Assembly: GCA_003648225.1 (NCBI GenBank) | Contig: QMOL01000049.1 | Location: 1 to 12,382, forward strand | From: Chlamydiota bacterium | GTDB taxonomy: Bacteria > Auribacterota > UBA3054 > B51-G9 | Direction: 5' to 3' | Length of the DNA stretch: 12,382 nucleotides | Shown: positions 1 to 6,647 of the stretch, in pieces | Layout: each line of letters begins with the position of its first letter | How positions within the stretch are numbered: the stretch's first letter is position 1 | Notes under the pieces: model-generated | What the model was told of the DNA's origin: nothing | The model's database searches: none | What the model saw: only the letters and a program-made list of their open reading frames with translations | Position numbers and translations under genes: made by a program

Positions 1-1
1 A

Positions 2-445
2 TGGAAACCCGGCGGCAGGAAGACCAGTGTTTCTGGGGGTACAATGCTCGGTATCACAAAAAAGTGTAAGAATAAAGAGCTTGCATGGAGATTTGCTGTT
101 CAACTTTATTTCAGTAAAAAAGACCTTGGGAAAAGATTTCATGACCTGAATATTATTCCGCCAATTCGCGATAGCTGGGATCGGCCGGAATTTGCTGAGA
201 AAAGACCATTCTGGTCTAATCAGCCGATAGGAACACTCTATACCTCGCTTGCCAATGAAGTTCCTCCGGTACATTCAAATCCGTATAGAAGTTTCGCCCG
301 GAGTAAAATGGGCGAAGTTCTTATTGCTTGTGTTGATTATTACAAAAAAAACGGTGAAATAGGGTTTGATGATTTTATAAAAAAAATTCTTAAGAAAAAA
401 GCGGATGATGTTCGCTTGCAAATGACAAGAAATCCATATCAATAG
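2..445 (+). CDS. Carbohydrate ABC transporter, extracellular solute-binding protein (C-terminal part)
   Basis: This is the C-terminal 147 residues of a family-1 sugar-binding protein. It would capture a carbohydrate outside the cytoplasmic membrane and deliver it to the two permeases encoded next. The reading frame is open to the window edge, so the gene starts upstream; the ATG at 44 is internal. The segment GGRKTSVSGGTMLGITKKCK is the conserved stretch seen late in these proteins, where a glycine-rich turn precedes 'ITKKCKNKELAW', a helix typical of the second lobe. The later IIPPIRDSW resembles the usual 'P.R' region that follows the hinge. The signal peptide and ligand-contacting N-lobe are outside the window, so the substrate cannot be called. 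It lies 4 bp before the permease gene and is clearly in one operon with it. Family assignment is confident from sequence pattern and context. Confidence 0.85.
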   Translation, partial: WKPGGRKTSVSGGTMLGITKKCKNKELAWRFAVQLYFSKKDLGKRFHDLNIIPPIRDSWDRPEFAEKRPFWSNQPIGTLYTSLANEVPPVHSNPYRSFARSKMGEVLIACVDYYKKNGEIGFDDFIKKILKKKADDVRLQMTRNPYQ

Positions 446-449
446 CAGG

Positions 450-1394
450 ATGATTTATAACAAAATGATTTATCGGGATCAATTTCCTCTGAGTATGACA
501 AAAAATTTTAAAAATAGGATCTGGAATTTGCAGGAAAAATATACACCATATATTTTTCTCCTGCCTTTTATCCTTGTTTTCTGTACTTTTATGGCTTACC
601 CTCTCGCAAAAAGTATTTATATGTCGTTTACATGCACAAACGGACCGAAATCGATAGTCTGGATTGGTTTGGATAATTTTATTTTTCTGTTCAAAGATAA
701 GAATTTTTGGACGGCGGTAAGAAACACTTTTGTTTTTGCCGCGTTTTCCGTTTTTCTACAACTTCCGTGCAGCTTGGGCTTAGCAATTCTTGTTAATAAA
801 AAATGGCTGAAAGGGAAAAATATCTTCAGATTCTCTTTCTTCGCGCCTTACCTTTGCGGAACAGTTTTTGTCGCTGTGTTGTTCAGTGTTCTGCTTGTTC
901 CAAGATTCGGTCTCGTAAATCGCGCGCTTCATTTCATTACAGGATATGGACTTGATTTAAAATGGTTAGGGGAGGCAAGTATGGTAATGCCTACTTTGGT
1001 ATTAATTACTTTGTGGCTTTTTACAGGTTTTAATATGATCTATTTTATTGCCGCGTTACAAAGTGTTGACAAAGGACTTTACGAGGCCGCTGAGATCGAC
1101 GGAGCAAATTCTTTTCAGAAATTTCTTCATGTTACTTTGCCGGGGATTAAGCCTGTTGCGGTGTTCGTAGTGATTATGAGCACCATTGGCTCATTGCAGC
1201 TTTTTGAATTACCGTATGTTCTGCTCGGAGGACCGGGACCCAATCAGGCGGGACTCACGATTGTGATGTATCTTTATCAAACAGGTTTTGAAACCGGGAA
1301 CCTCGGTTACGCGTCGGCAATCGGCTGGGTGCTTGTCGTGATTATTATGTCGGTAAGTTTATTTCAACTTTGGCTTGGGAGGAGTAAGAAATGA
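450..1394 (+). CDS. Carbohydrate ABC transporter permease, MalF/UgpA type
   Basis: This is an inner-membrane permease subunit of a binding-protein-dependent sugar importer (314 aa, normal for the family). About six hydrophobic segments are visible, roughly at residues 33-55, 90-115, 128-150, 178-203, 233-255 and 285-308. The cytoplasmic EAA loop that docks onto the ATPase is well conserved at residues 212-231 (EAAEIDGANSFQKFLHVTLP). The short periplasmic loop makes it UgpA/LacF-like rather than enterobacterial MalF-like. The start is uncertain: the ATG at 450 has only an AGCAGG directly against it, and in-frame ATGs at 465 and 495 would shorten the cytoplasmic N-terminus by 5 or 15 residues without touching the membrane domain. 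The gene ends overlapping the next permease by 4 bp (ATGA), which indicates translational coupling. No ATP-binding subunit lies in the window; such importers often share one encoded elsewhere. Confidence 0.92.
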   Translation: MIYNKMIYRDQFPLSMTKNFKNRIWNLQEKYTPYIFLLPFILVFCTFMAYPLAKSIYMSFTCTNGPKSIVWIGLDNFIFLFKDKNFWTAVRNTFVFAAFSVFLQLPCSLGLAILVNKKWLKGKNIFRFSFFAPYLCGTVFVAVLFSVLLVPRFGLVNRALHFITGYGLDLKWLGEASMVMPTLVLITLWLFTGFNMIYFIAALQSVDKGLYEAAEIDGANSFQKFLHVTLPGIKPVAVFVVIMSTIGSLQLFELPYVLLGGPGPNQAGLTIVMYLYQTGFETGNLGYASAIGWVLVVIIMSVSLFQLWLGRSKK

Positions 1395-2218
1395 ATAGAG
1401 AAACAAGACTTACAATCCCGAGAATTTTTGTGATGATTGTTATCGCTGTGTTTGCAATAATGATGCTTGTGCCGCTGTTTTGGCTGTTTTGCGCGGCGTT
1501 TAAGGATAAGGATATTTTCAGTGTGGCTTTTTGGTCGCCTAACGCTTCATTTGTTAATTTCAGAAAATTATTGCGGCTTCATCCGCCGTTTTATCGCTAT
1601 TTAATTAACAGTTTTTTTCTCGCTTCGGCGACAACAATGGTTCAATTATTTTTTTCTGCTCTTGGGGGATTCGCGCTCGCAAAATATAAATTTAAAGGGC
1701 AGACGATAATTATGATCGTTATGCTTACAACAATGATGATTCCCGGACAGGTTTTACTCGCTCCGCTTTTTGAAATGATATCAAAACTGGGTTTGACAGA
1801 CACATACCTCGGAATAATAGTTCCCGGATCTGTAAGCGTGTTCGGGATTTTTCTTTTTAGACAAAGTATTACACAAATTCCTGATGAACTTATGCAGGTC
1901 GCTCGAATTGACGGATGCAGTGAATTCAGGATTTTTTGGGAAATTATTCTTCCGCTTTCGCGCCCGATGATTGGAGCATTCTGTTTGATTTCTTATATGG
2001 GAAGTTGGAATAGTTTTATCTGGCCGCAAATCATTTTGCATAATGAGCAGAGATTCCCGCTTACAGTTGCTCTTGTGCAGATGAAAGGTGTTTATGTTAA
2101 TGAATATGGAATGATGATGGCAGGAACTCTTATTTCAATTATCCCCGTTGTGATTTTATTCTTTATGTTACAAAAAGAATTCGTAAGCGGATTGACTTCA
2201 GGCGCGGTAAAAGGATGA
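1391..2218 (+). CDS. Carbohydrate ABC transporter permease, MalG/UgpE type
   Basis: This is the second permease of the sugar importer (275 aa, typical of MalG-like subunits), forming a heterodimer channel with the product of the preceding gene. Hydrophobic segments lie near residues 11-34, 74-98, 105-128, 139-157, 193-215 and 243-263. The EAA loop sits at about 166-192 and reads ELMQVARIDGC, then IILPLSRP; the first Glu-Ala-Ala has drifted to Gln-Val-Ala but the invariant IDG and the LP are kept. The C-terminal 'KEFVSGLTSGAVKG' is a signature ending of this subfamily. The ATG overlaps the upstream stop (ATGA) and has a strong GGAGG-type ribosome binding site about 7 bases upstream, inside the end of the upstream gene. 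It is the last gene of the transporter operon in this window. Confidence 0.93.
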   Translation: MNRETRLTIPRIFVMIVIAVFAIMMLVPLFWLFCAAFKDKDIFSVAFWSPNASFVNFRKLLRLHPPFYRYLINSFFLASATTMVQLFFSALGGFALAKYKFKGQTIIMIVMLTTMMIPGQVLLAPLFEMISKLGLTDTYLGIIVPGSVSVFGIFLFRQSITQIPDELMQVARIDGCSEFRIFWEIILPLSRPMIGAFCLISYMGSWNSFIWPQIILHNEQRFPLTVALVQMKGVYVNEYGMMMAGTLISIIPVVILFFMLQKEFVSGLTSGAVKG

Positions 2219-2495
2219 ACAATAATCAATAATCAATACGCCACAGGCGCACTTTTAAAGCAGAAATGCTCAATTATTAAGTAAATCCAATCAATGAAAT
2301 AACCCCAGCATCCCAGCATGCGCGGGATCATCGCGGGGCGCTTACGCGAAGTTGAAAGAAAATCCCCCTAACCCTTTAAAAAGAGGGAATTATGAATAAA
2401 TTTCTTCCCCCTTAAACCTTAAACTTTAGACCTGCTAACGAACACCGATTAACGAATAACGAATAACCAATAACCAATAACCAATAACTATTGCC
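2219..2495 (+). repeat. Repeat-rich intergenic spacer
   Basis: No gene is visible in these 277 bases. Instead the spacer is made of patches of different composition. At 2221-2241 there are AATAATC heptamers. At 2304-2319 there are two adjacent copies of CCCAGCAT inside a GC-rich patch (2303-2349) that contains CGCGGGATCATCGCGGGG-like partial repeats and resembles relics of dispersed palindromic repeats. At about 2361-2390 lies CCCCCTAACCCTTT followed by AAAAAGAGGG, an imperfect dyad of the kind scattered between genes in many genomes. It ends with the heptamer array described separately. No convincing promoter or T-tailed terminator was found here. That these are dispersed repeats is inference from their look; copy number elsewhere cannot be seen. 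Confidence 0.5.
2448..2489 (+). repeat. Heptamer tandem array (AATAACC)n upstream of the isomerase start
   Basis: Six heptamers run in register: ATTAACG, AATAACG, AATAACC, AATAACC, AATAACC and AATAACT. The array ends 6 bases before the ATG at 2496, in the place where a ribosome binding site would normally be, and no purine-rich site is present. Related AATAATC heptamers open the same spacer at 2221-2234. The array is directly readable; any role is unknown. Confidence 0.8.
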
Positions 2496-3275
2496 ATGAA
2501 CTTTGCATACTCACAATGGATAATAAATCCTTCAAGCGAATCAATAGACTTTTTAAAAAGCCAGGGGGTTAAAGCAATTGAAACAGGTCCGGAATTCATG
2601 CTCGGTCATAGCGAAACAGAGATAAAAGCAATCGTAAAAAATTTTTCTATGGCGGGAATTCAATTCTATTCTATTCACGCTCCGTTCACAGGAGAAATGG
2701 ATCTGTCACAAATTAACACTGAAAAAAGAACTAAAACCATTGCTGTTTTTAAAGAATTCATCAATCGCGTGGCGATCGCAAAAATTAAATGCGTGGTAAT
2801 TCATCCGGGAAGTGTTCAGAATAATGATGAGGAATCGCGACTTGATAAATTACGCTTAAGCATCGAAACATTATTATCGATTGCGGAAAAAAGCGGAGTA
2901 AAGCTGGCGCTTGAAAATATGCCTCCCGGACATGTTGGCGATTTATCATCTACTGTTATGGGAATAGTAAACGAATTTGATTCACCATTTTTCGGCGTGT
3001 GTCTTGACACAGGTCACGCGAATATCGGAAAAGAAAATGTTTTGACAGCGTTTGAAAATATGCGCGACAAAATCATAGCTTTCCATTTTCACGATAACGA
3101 TGGTGTAAGAGATATTCACCTGCAACCGCCTTATGGAACTATCAACTGGACTGTTTTAGCAAAAGAGATAGCAAAATACGAGTTTGATTTTCCGGCATTG
3201 GTTGAAGCGCAACCCTGGAATAACGCGTCCCCGGGACAATTATTAAAAGAAGTTGAAGCAATTTTTGCGCGGTAA
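2496..3275 (+). CDS. Sugar phosphate isomerase/epimerase-like TIM-barrel protein
   Basis: This is a 259-residue member of the xylose-isomerase-like TIM barrel (AP endonuclease 2) superfamily. It is probably a cytoplasmic metal-dependent isomerase or epimerase acting on a sugar or sugar phosphate. Visible landmarks in order are YSIHAPF (His61), VVIHPGSV (His103), LALENMPPG (Glu140, metal ligand by family), VCLDTGHAN (Asp171 and His174), HFHDNDGVRDIHL (residues 197-209), then the 'PYGTINW' turn and ALVEAQPW (Glu237, metal ligand). The complete metal set argues for an active enzyme. The exact substrate is not predictable: this superfamily also includes inosose dehydratases, tagatose epimerases and endonuclease IV, but the DxxHLxPxxGxxxW pattern favours the sugar branch. 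It follows the sugar importer on the same strand, so use of the imported sugar is a reasonable inference. The start at 2496 lacks a ribosome binding site; no earlier in-frame start looks better. Confidence 0.85.
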   Translation: MNFAYSQWIINPSSESIDFLKSQGVKAIETGPEFMLGHSETEIKAIVKNFSMAGIQFYSIHAPFTGEMDLSQINTEKRTKTIAVFKEFINRVAIAKIKCVVIHPGSVQNNDEESRLDKLRLSIETLLSIAEKSGVKLALENMPPGHVGDLSSTVMGIVNEFDSPFFGVCLDTGHANIGKENVLTAFENMRDKIIAFHFHDNDGVRDIHLQPPYGTINWTVLAKEIAKYEFDFPALVEAQPWNNASPGQLLKEVEAIFAR

Positions 3276-3422
3276 TCAGAATTCGGAGTTTTTTGTTTGC
3301 CGGACGGGGAAACATCAGAGTAAACATTTGGAAATTCAGTCACACATAACTTAGTGCAGCCATAAGGAATTAATTTTATTTCTTCCTTCCGCTTTTCTTA
3401 CAATCAATAATTCACTGTAGAT

Positions 3423-4409
3423 TTATTTCTCAAATTTACTGTATAACCCTAAAATTCCTATCCATATTCCTATAAATATTCCCGGCTCGGGAATACTATG
3501 GAAAACGGATACATCACTTCCACCTTCAGGATGATCAGGATACGGAATCCCGGTATCAGTATATATTCCTTCCACCCATTCGCTAATCTTTAGAGAAGTC
3601 GTACGATTTAGAAGAATGTCGGCTTCTGTCATTAAAGAATTGGTGATAACATCATAACGAGGATCGCTTGGCAGCAGTCCGGGCGGAATTTGAAATTGCA
3701 TAAGTACACTGGCAAAGCCGCCTTGCGGAATGTTTCCGAGATCCCATGTCGGTACAAAAAAGTTGCCGGGATTGGTAGGATCCGGTGATTCAGGATCATC
3801 TGTCCAGCAGTACCAAGCTAATTCATCATGATTTATAGCTTCAATATTAACGGAATACGGGTTGACATATGGAGGTATCCAATTCGGAGGAAAATAAGAT
3901 AAAGCTGCATCAACGGCGAATTCTGCCGTGAGTTTTACATCAAGTAACGACCCTTCAAATTTCTGATCCTCTAAACTGTTGAACGCACGGTTTTCATTGT
4001 GACTATTGCTACCTGCCATCCATGGTGAATTTGCCGGGATATCATTGGTTATGGTTGCCATAATATCAAACGCGGTTATTGGGGTTCCGGGACCTCCCCA
4101 GCTAACTGAGATTACAAAACCGTTTATTGCACCACAACTTGCATAACCACCACCCCAACCAGGATCTACATTATCGTAAAACTCATGCGTGCGGTTGGTG
4201 TATATTGTTCCGCTCAACTTGTCAACAAACCATTGACCGTAAATCGCGTGCGGGTCTCCGGGCGGAGGCATTGGAGGCGAACCCGGACCTGTATAACTTG
4301 GATTCGGAGTTACGGGTGGTTTAATTATTGTTAATGACGGCGCGGCAAAAGAGAATTGAATTGCCAACAGTGGAATTAACATTGCTGATAATAAAGTGAT
4401 TTTTTTCAT
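3423..4409 (-). CDS. Exported PEP-CTERM domain protein, function unknown
   Basis: This is a 328-residue secreted protein. Residues 1-22 form a signal peptide (MKK, hydrophobic core, cleavage likely after FSFA). A proline-rich stretch follows (about 29-52: KPPVTPNPSYTGPGSPPMPP). The middle is an unassigned beta-rich domain full of Asn, Asp, Gly and Trp. The C-terminus is a PEP-CTERM sorting signal: IPEPG at 306-310, a hydrophobic segment, then SKFEK. In other bacteria this tail is recognised by an exosortase that moves the protein to the surface or into an exopolysaccharide matrix; no exosortase is in this window. The tail is weakly basic compared with the usual Arg cluster. The ATG at 4409 has a near-perfect AAGGAGGA site (minus strand, 4414-4421), which fixes the start. 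It is divergent from the aminopeptidase gene. No domain beyond the sorting signals was recognised. Confidence 0.85.
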   Translation of the reverse strand: MKKITLLSAMLIPLLAIQFSFAAPSLTIIKPPVTPNPSYTGPGSPPMPPPGDPHAIYGQWFVDKLSGTIYTNRTHEFYDNVDPGWGGGYASCGAINGFVISVSWGGPGTPITAFDIMATITNDIPANSPWMAGSNSHNENRAFNSLEDQKFEGSLLDVKLTAEFAVDAALSYFPPNWIPPYVNPYSVNIEAINHDELAWYCWTDDPESPDPTNPGNFFVPTWDLGNIPQGGFASVLMQFQIPPGLLPSDPRYDVITNSLMTEADILLNRTTSLKISEWVEGIYTDTGIPYPDHPEGGSDVSVFHSIPEPGIFIGIWIGILGLYSKFEK

Positions 4410-4518
4410 GATGTCCTCCTTATCATTAAATTAAATAATATAACAGTAATAATGTGAAGTTTTTTTTGAATTTATCAGCCCCCTTCGTAAAAATTAAATT
4501 ACACAGTCTTAACGAATC

Positions 4519-4566
4519 ATAATTATATCATATTTTTTACTAATTATAATTATATCATATTTTTTA
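4519..4566 (+). repeat. 21-bp direct repeat, two copies, 27-bp period
   Basis: Identical 21-bp copies occupy 4519-4539 and 4546-4566 (ATAATTATATCATATTTTTTA), separated by 6 bases. They lie between the divergent PEP-CTERM and aminopeptidase genes. Each copy carries a minus-strand extended -10 and a run of six T. They could be duplicated promoter elements, an UP-like or curved region, or operator half-sites. Confidence 0.85.
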
Positions 4567-4577
4567 TTAAAAAGCAA
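4522..4577 (-). promoter_or_regulatory. Candidate minus-strand promoter(s) for the PEP-CTERM gene
   Basis: On the minus strand the sequence reads TTGCTT (4577-4572), 17 bases, then TATAAT (4554-4549), with an extended TGA directly before the -10 hexamer. A second identical extended -10 (TGATATAAT) lies 27 bp further along at 4530-4522, without a good -35. The implied leader to the ATG at 4409 is about 105-135 bases. The match to a sigma-70 promoter is direct; activity is inferred. Confidence 0.5.
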
Positions 4578-4589
4578 TCCGGTATCCTT

Positions 4590-4618
4590 TTGACAATGAA
4601 ATACTCTTTTGGTATAAT
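4590..4618 (+). promoter_or_regulatory. Consensus sigma-70-type promoter for the aminopeptidase operon
   Basis: TTGACA at 4590-4595 and TATAAT at 4613-4618 are both perfect consensus hexamers with an ideal 17-base spacer. Transcription should begin near 4625, giving a leader of about 27 bases to the ATG at 4652. It is the clearest promoter in the window and implies constitutive strong expression unless repressed. Confidence 0.85.
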
Positions 4619-4651
4619 CTGTAACTTGATAGAAATGTAAAAATAATACTT

Positions 4652-5764
4652 ATGAAAACTGACTGGATTGAAAATTGGGCAAAACTCTTGGTGAATTACT
4701 CACTTAAAGTTGAAAACGGAAGCGTTATAAAAGTGCGCGGTCCCGTTGTCGCTGCAGAACTTATCGCCAAAGTGTATGAAGAGCTTCTTCGCGTCGGCGC
4801 GTTTCCGCGTGTTAACACTCAATTGCCCGGTATGAGCGAAATATTCTTTAAAAATGCTAAAAAAGAACAGCTGTCAACTCTGTCCCCGATAGACTTGTAT
4901 GAAGCAAAAAAAATTGACGGAATAATTAGTATCGGCGGACAAAATAATACCCGCGAACTTAGCGCGGTTGATCCGGCCAAACAGGTTTTGGCGATGAAAA
5001 CTTCAAAACCGCTTTCAGATATTATTCTTAAAAAAAATAATTGGGTGATTACTCTTTTCCCTACTGCAGCGCATGCTCAGGATGCACAGATGTCGGTGGC
5101 GGATTTTGAAGAATTTGTTGGCAAAGCAATGTTCCTCGATAAAAAAGATTCTGTTGCCGCATGGAAAAAACTGAGCAAAAATCAGCAGAAACTTGCTGAC
5201 CGGCTTACCAAAACGAAAAAAGTAAGAATACTTTCTCCTGACACAGATATTTCTTTGAATATATCAGGCAGAAAAGGTGTGAATAGCGATGGACATAGAA
5301 ATATGCCGAGCGGTGAAGCATTTACTTCTCCGGTGGAAGACAGCGCGACCGGATATATTTGTTATACATATCCGGTTGTAGCTTACGGGCGGGAGATATC
5401 AGGAATTCGGCTTGAATTTTCTAAAGGAAAAGTCGTCAAATGTAATGCAGATAAAAATGAACAGTTTTTGAAGAAAATGCTCAATACAGATAAAGGAGCT
5501 AGATTTCTTGGCGAACTGGGTATAGGAACAAATTACGGAATTCAAAATTTCATTAAAAATATTCTGTTCGATGAAAAAATAGGTGGCTCAATACACCTCG
5601 CCGTAGGTAAAAGTTTTGACGATTGCGGCGGGAAAAATAAATCAGCCCTGCATTGGGACATGATAAAAGACTTGCGGAAAGACGGTGAACTTTATTTTGA
5701 CGGTAAATTAATACAAAAAAACGGCAGATTTATTGATAAAAAACTTGACGGACTTAATAAATAA
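4652..5764 (+). CDS. Aminopeptidase, M29 (thermophilic aminopeptidase) family
   Basis: This is a 370-residue cytoplasmic metallo-aminopeptidase that would release N-terminal residues from peptides. The M29 landmarks are present in order: NMPSGEAFTSPVEDSATG (metal-ligand Glu222), RFLGELGIGTN (Glu288), GGSIHLAVGKSF (His315) and GGKNKSALHWDMI (His334 and Asp336). All five expected ligands of the two-metal site are therefore kept. Length is a little below the usual 400 or so. One position differs from the pattern I expect: the family usually has Tyr in 'GxSY' seven residues after the His, and here it is Phe322. The N-terminal domain (about 1-200) is poorly conserved, as is usual. The gene has its own consensus promoter, no clear ribosome binding site, and is followed 14 bp later by an exported protein gene, probably cotranscribed. 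Confidence 0.85.
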   Translation: MKTDWIENWAKLLVNYSLKVENGSVIKVRGPVVAAELIAKVYEELLRVGAFPRVNTQLPGMSEIFFKNAKKEQLSTLSPIDLYEAKKIDGIISIGGQNNTRELSAVDPAKQVLAMKTSKPLSDIILKKNNWVITLFPTAAHAQDAQMSVADFEEFVGKAMFLDKKDSVAAWKKLSKNQQKLADRLTKTKKVRILSPDTDISLNISGRKGVNSDGHRNMPSGEAFTSPVEDSATGYICYTYPVVAYGREISGIRLEFSKGKVVKCNADKNEQFLKKMLNTDKGARFLGELGIGTNYGIQNFIKNILFDEKIGGSIHLAVGKSFDDCGGKNKSALHWDMIKDLRKDGELYFDGKLIQKNGRFIDKKLDGLNK

Positions 5765-5778
5765 CCAAAGGTGCAGTT

Positions 5779-6492
5779 ATGAAAAAATTTATTTTTATAT
5801 TAATAGCGCTTCTCGCATTTACATCAATTGTGTACGCTACAGACGCTATTTATCTTAAGAACGGCAAAAAGTACTACGGTAAAATAACTGATATAAACGA
5901 AAAAACAATTACAATTAAAACTTCATTAGGGAAACTTACATACCCGTGGACCGTTCTTAAAATTAAAACGATTAAACAGTATAATCCGTCGATGTACGAA
6001 GTGCTTCGCGCTGAGAAAATTAAAGCGTTTGAGAATAAAAAGAAAAAACTCGGACTCGTAAAATATGAAAAAAACGGCAAAATTAAATGGGTGCTCCCGG
6101 AAAAAAAAGAAGAACTGGAAATGCGCGACAAAGGCATGAAATTTTTTGAAGACAAATGGATGCCCACAAACAAAATCGCTGAAATTAAATATAGCCGCGC
6201 GATGAAAGCAGCCGGAAAAATAGAATACAAAGGGAAATGGTACACTGAAGAGGAACTCGCGGACTTCAAAGCGGTAGAAATAAATAAAGGTTTGAAAGAA
6301 GGTATGACGTCATCCGAAGTTAAAGCAAAGTGGGGGAAACCTTCTGCTATAAAAAAATCTCAGTCTTTTCAATCGAAAAAAGCGGAAATGTGGTTTTATG
6401 ACCACGAAAAAGATGGGACTGAAGACAGAGTTTACTTCGAAAACGGCGTTGTAAGAAAAATTCAAGTGGGACAGGAATTAAGCGAACATTAA
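5779..6492 (+). CDS. Exported modular protein: Sm-like segment, KW repeats, BamE/SmpA-like C-terminus
   Basis: This 237-residue protein begins with a signal peptide (residues 1-20, cut after VYA). There is no Cys at the cleavage site, so it is not a lipoprotein. Residues 22-65 read as a small beta-barrel: AIYLKNGKKYYGKI, then TITIKTSLGKLTYPW. This 'LKNG..Y.GKI' pattern occurs in many PVC secreted proteins. Three related motifs follow, each with a KW near the middle and acidic or Pro residues after it: 91-113 (GKIKWVLPEKKEE), 118-135 (GMKFFEDKWMPTNK) and 145-162 (GKIEYKGKWYTEEEL). Residues 171-228 resemble the BamE/SmpA fold: GLKEGMTSSEVKAKWGKPS, then MWFYDHEKDG, then VYFENGVVRKIQ. It is very Lys-rich. 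The ATG has AAAGGTG 5 bases upstream. The exact function is unknown; a periplasmic envelope role is inferred from the domains. Confidence 0.75.
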   Translation: MKKFIFILIALLAFTSIVYATDAIYLKNGKKYYGKITDINEKTITIKTSLGKLTYPWTVLKIKTIKQYNPSMYEVLRAEKIKAFENKKKKLGLVKYEKNGKIKWVLPEKKEELEMRDKGMKFFEDKWMPTNKIAEIKYSRAMKAAGKIEYKGKWYTEEELADFKAVEINKGLKEGMTSSEVKAKWGKPSAIKKSQSFQSKKAEMWFYDHEKDGTEDRVYFENGVVRKIQVGQELSEH

Positions 6493-6529
6493 GCTGTCCG
6501 GAAAATTTACTTTGATGAGCAAATTTAAT

Positions 6530-6558
6530 TTGCTGATCTTAGCAATTGTGATTATGCT
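6530..6558 (+). promoter_or_regulatory. Possible promoter before the PVC signature gene
   Basis: TTGCTG (6530-6535), a 17-base spacer and TATGCT (6553-6558) make a moderate sigma-70-like match. It would give a leader of roughly 80 bases to the ATG at 6648, including the stem at 6583-6610. The hexamers are imperfect and the region is AT-rich, so this is tentative. Confidence 0.3.
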
Positions 6559-6582
6559 TAGAACAAACAACAAATAAATGCT

Positions 6583-6610
6583 AATTTCATTTTTCACAAA
6601 AAATGAAATT
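6583..6610. promoter_or_regulatory. 12-bp perfect inverted repeat in the leader of the PVC signature gene
   Basis: AATTTCATTTTT (6583-6594) pairs fully with AAAAATGAAATT (6599-6610) across a 4-base loop. No T-run follows on the plus strand, so it is not a standard terminator for the upstream gene. It lies 24 bases before the ribosome binding site of the next gene and could be an RNA stability element, an operator or a processing site. A second, shorter stem (AGCAAAT/ATTTGCT, 6518-6534) lies upstream. Confidence 0.5.
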
Positions 6611-6647
6611 CCAAAAAACAAATAATATATAACAAAGGAGAATTAAA

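Noticed and set aside
44..445. ATG at 44 as the start of a short complete gene
   Set aside because: The frame stays open from base 2 and the upstream residues match the solute-binding family, so the ATG is internal to a truncated gene.
3276..3422. Convergent spacer searched for a bidirectional terminator
   Set aside because: No convincing stem with a T run was found, although two genes end towards each other here.
5874..6269. Minus-strand open frame of 131 codons
   Set aside because: It lies wholly inside the exported modular gene, is the antisense of Lys-rich codons, and has no start-site support. The plus-strand gene has a signal peptide and recognisable motifs.
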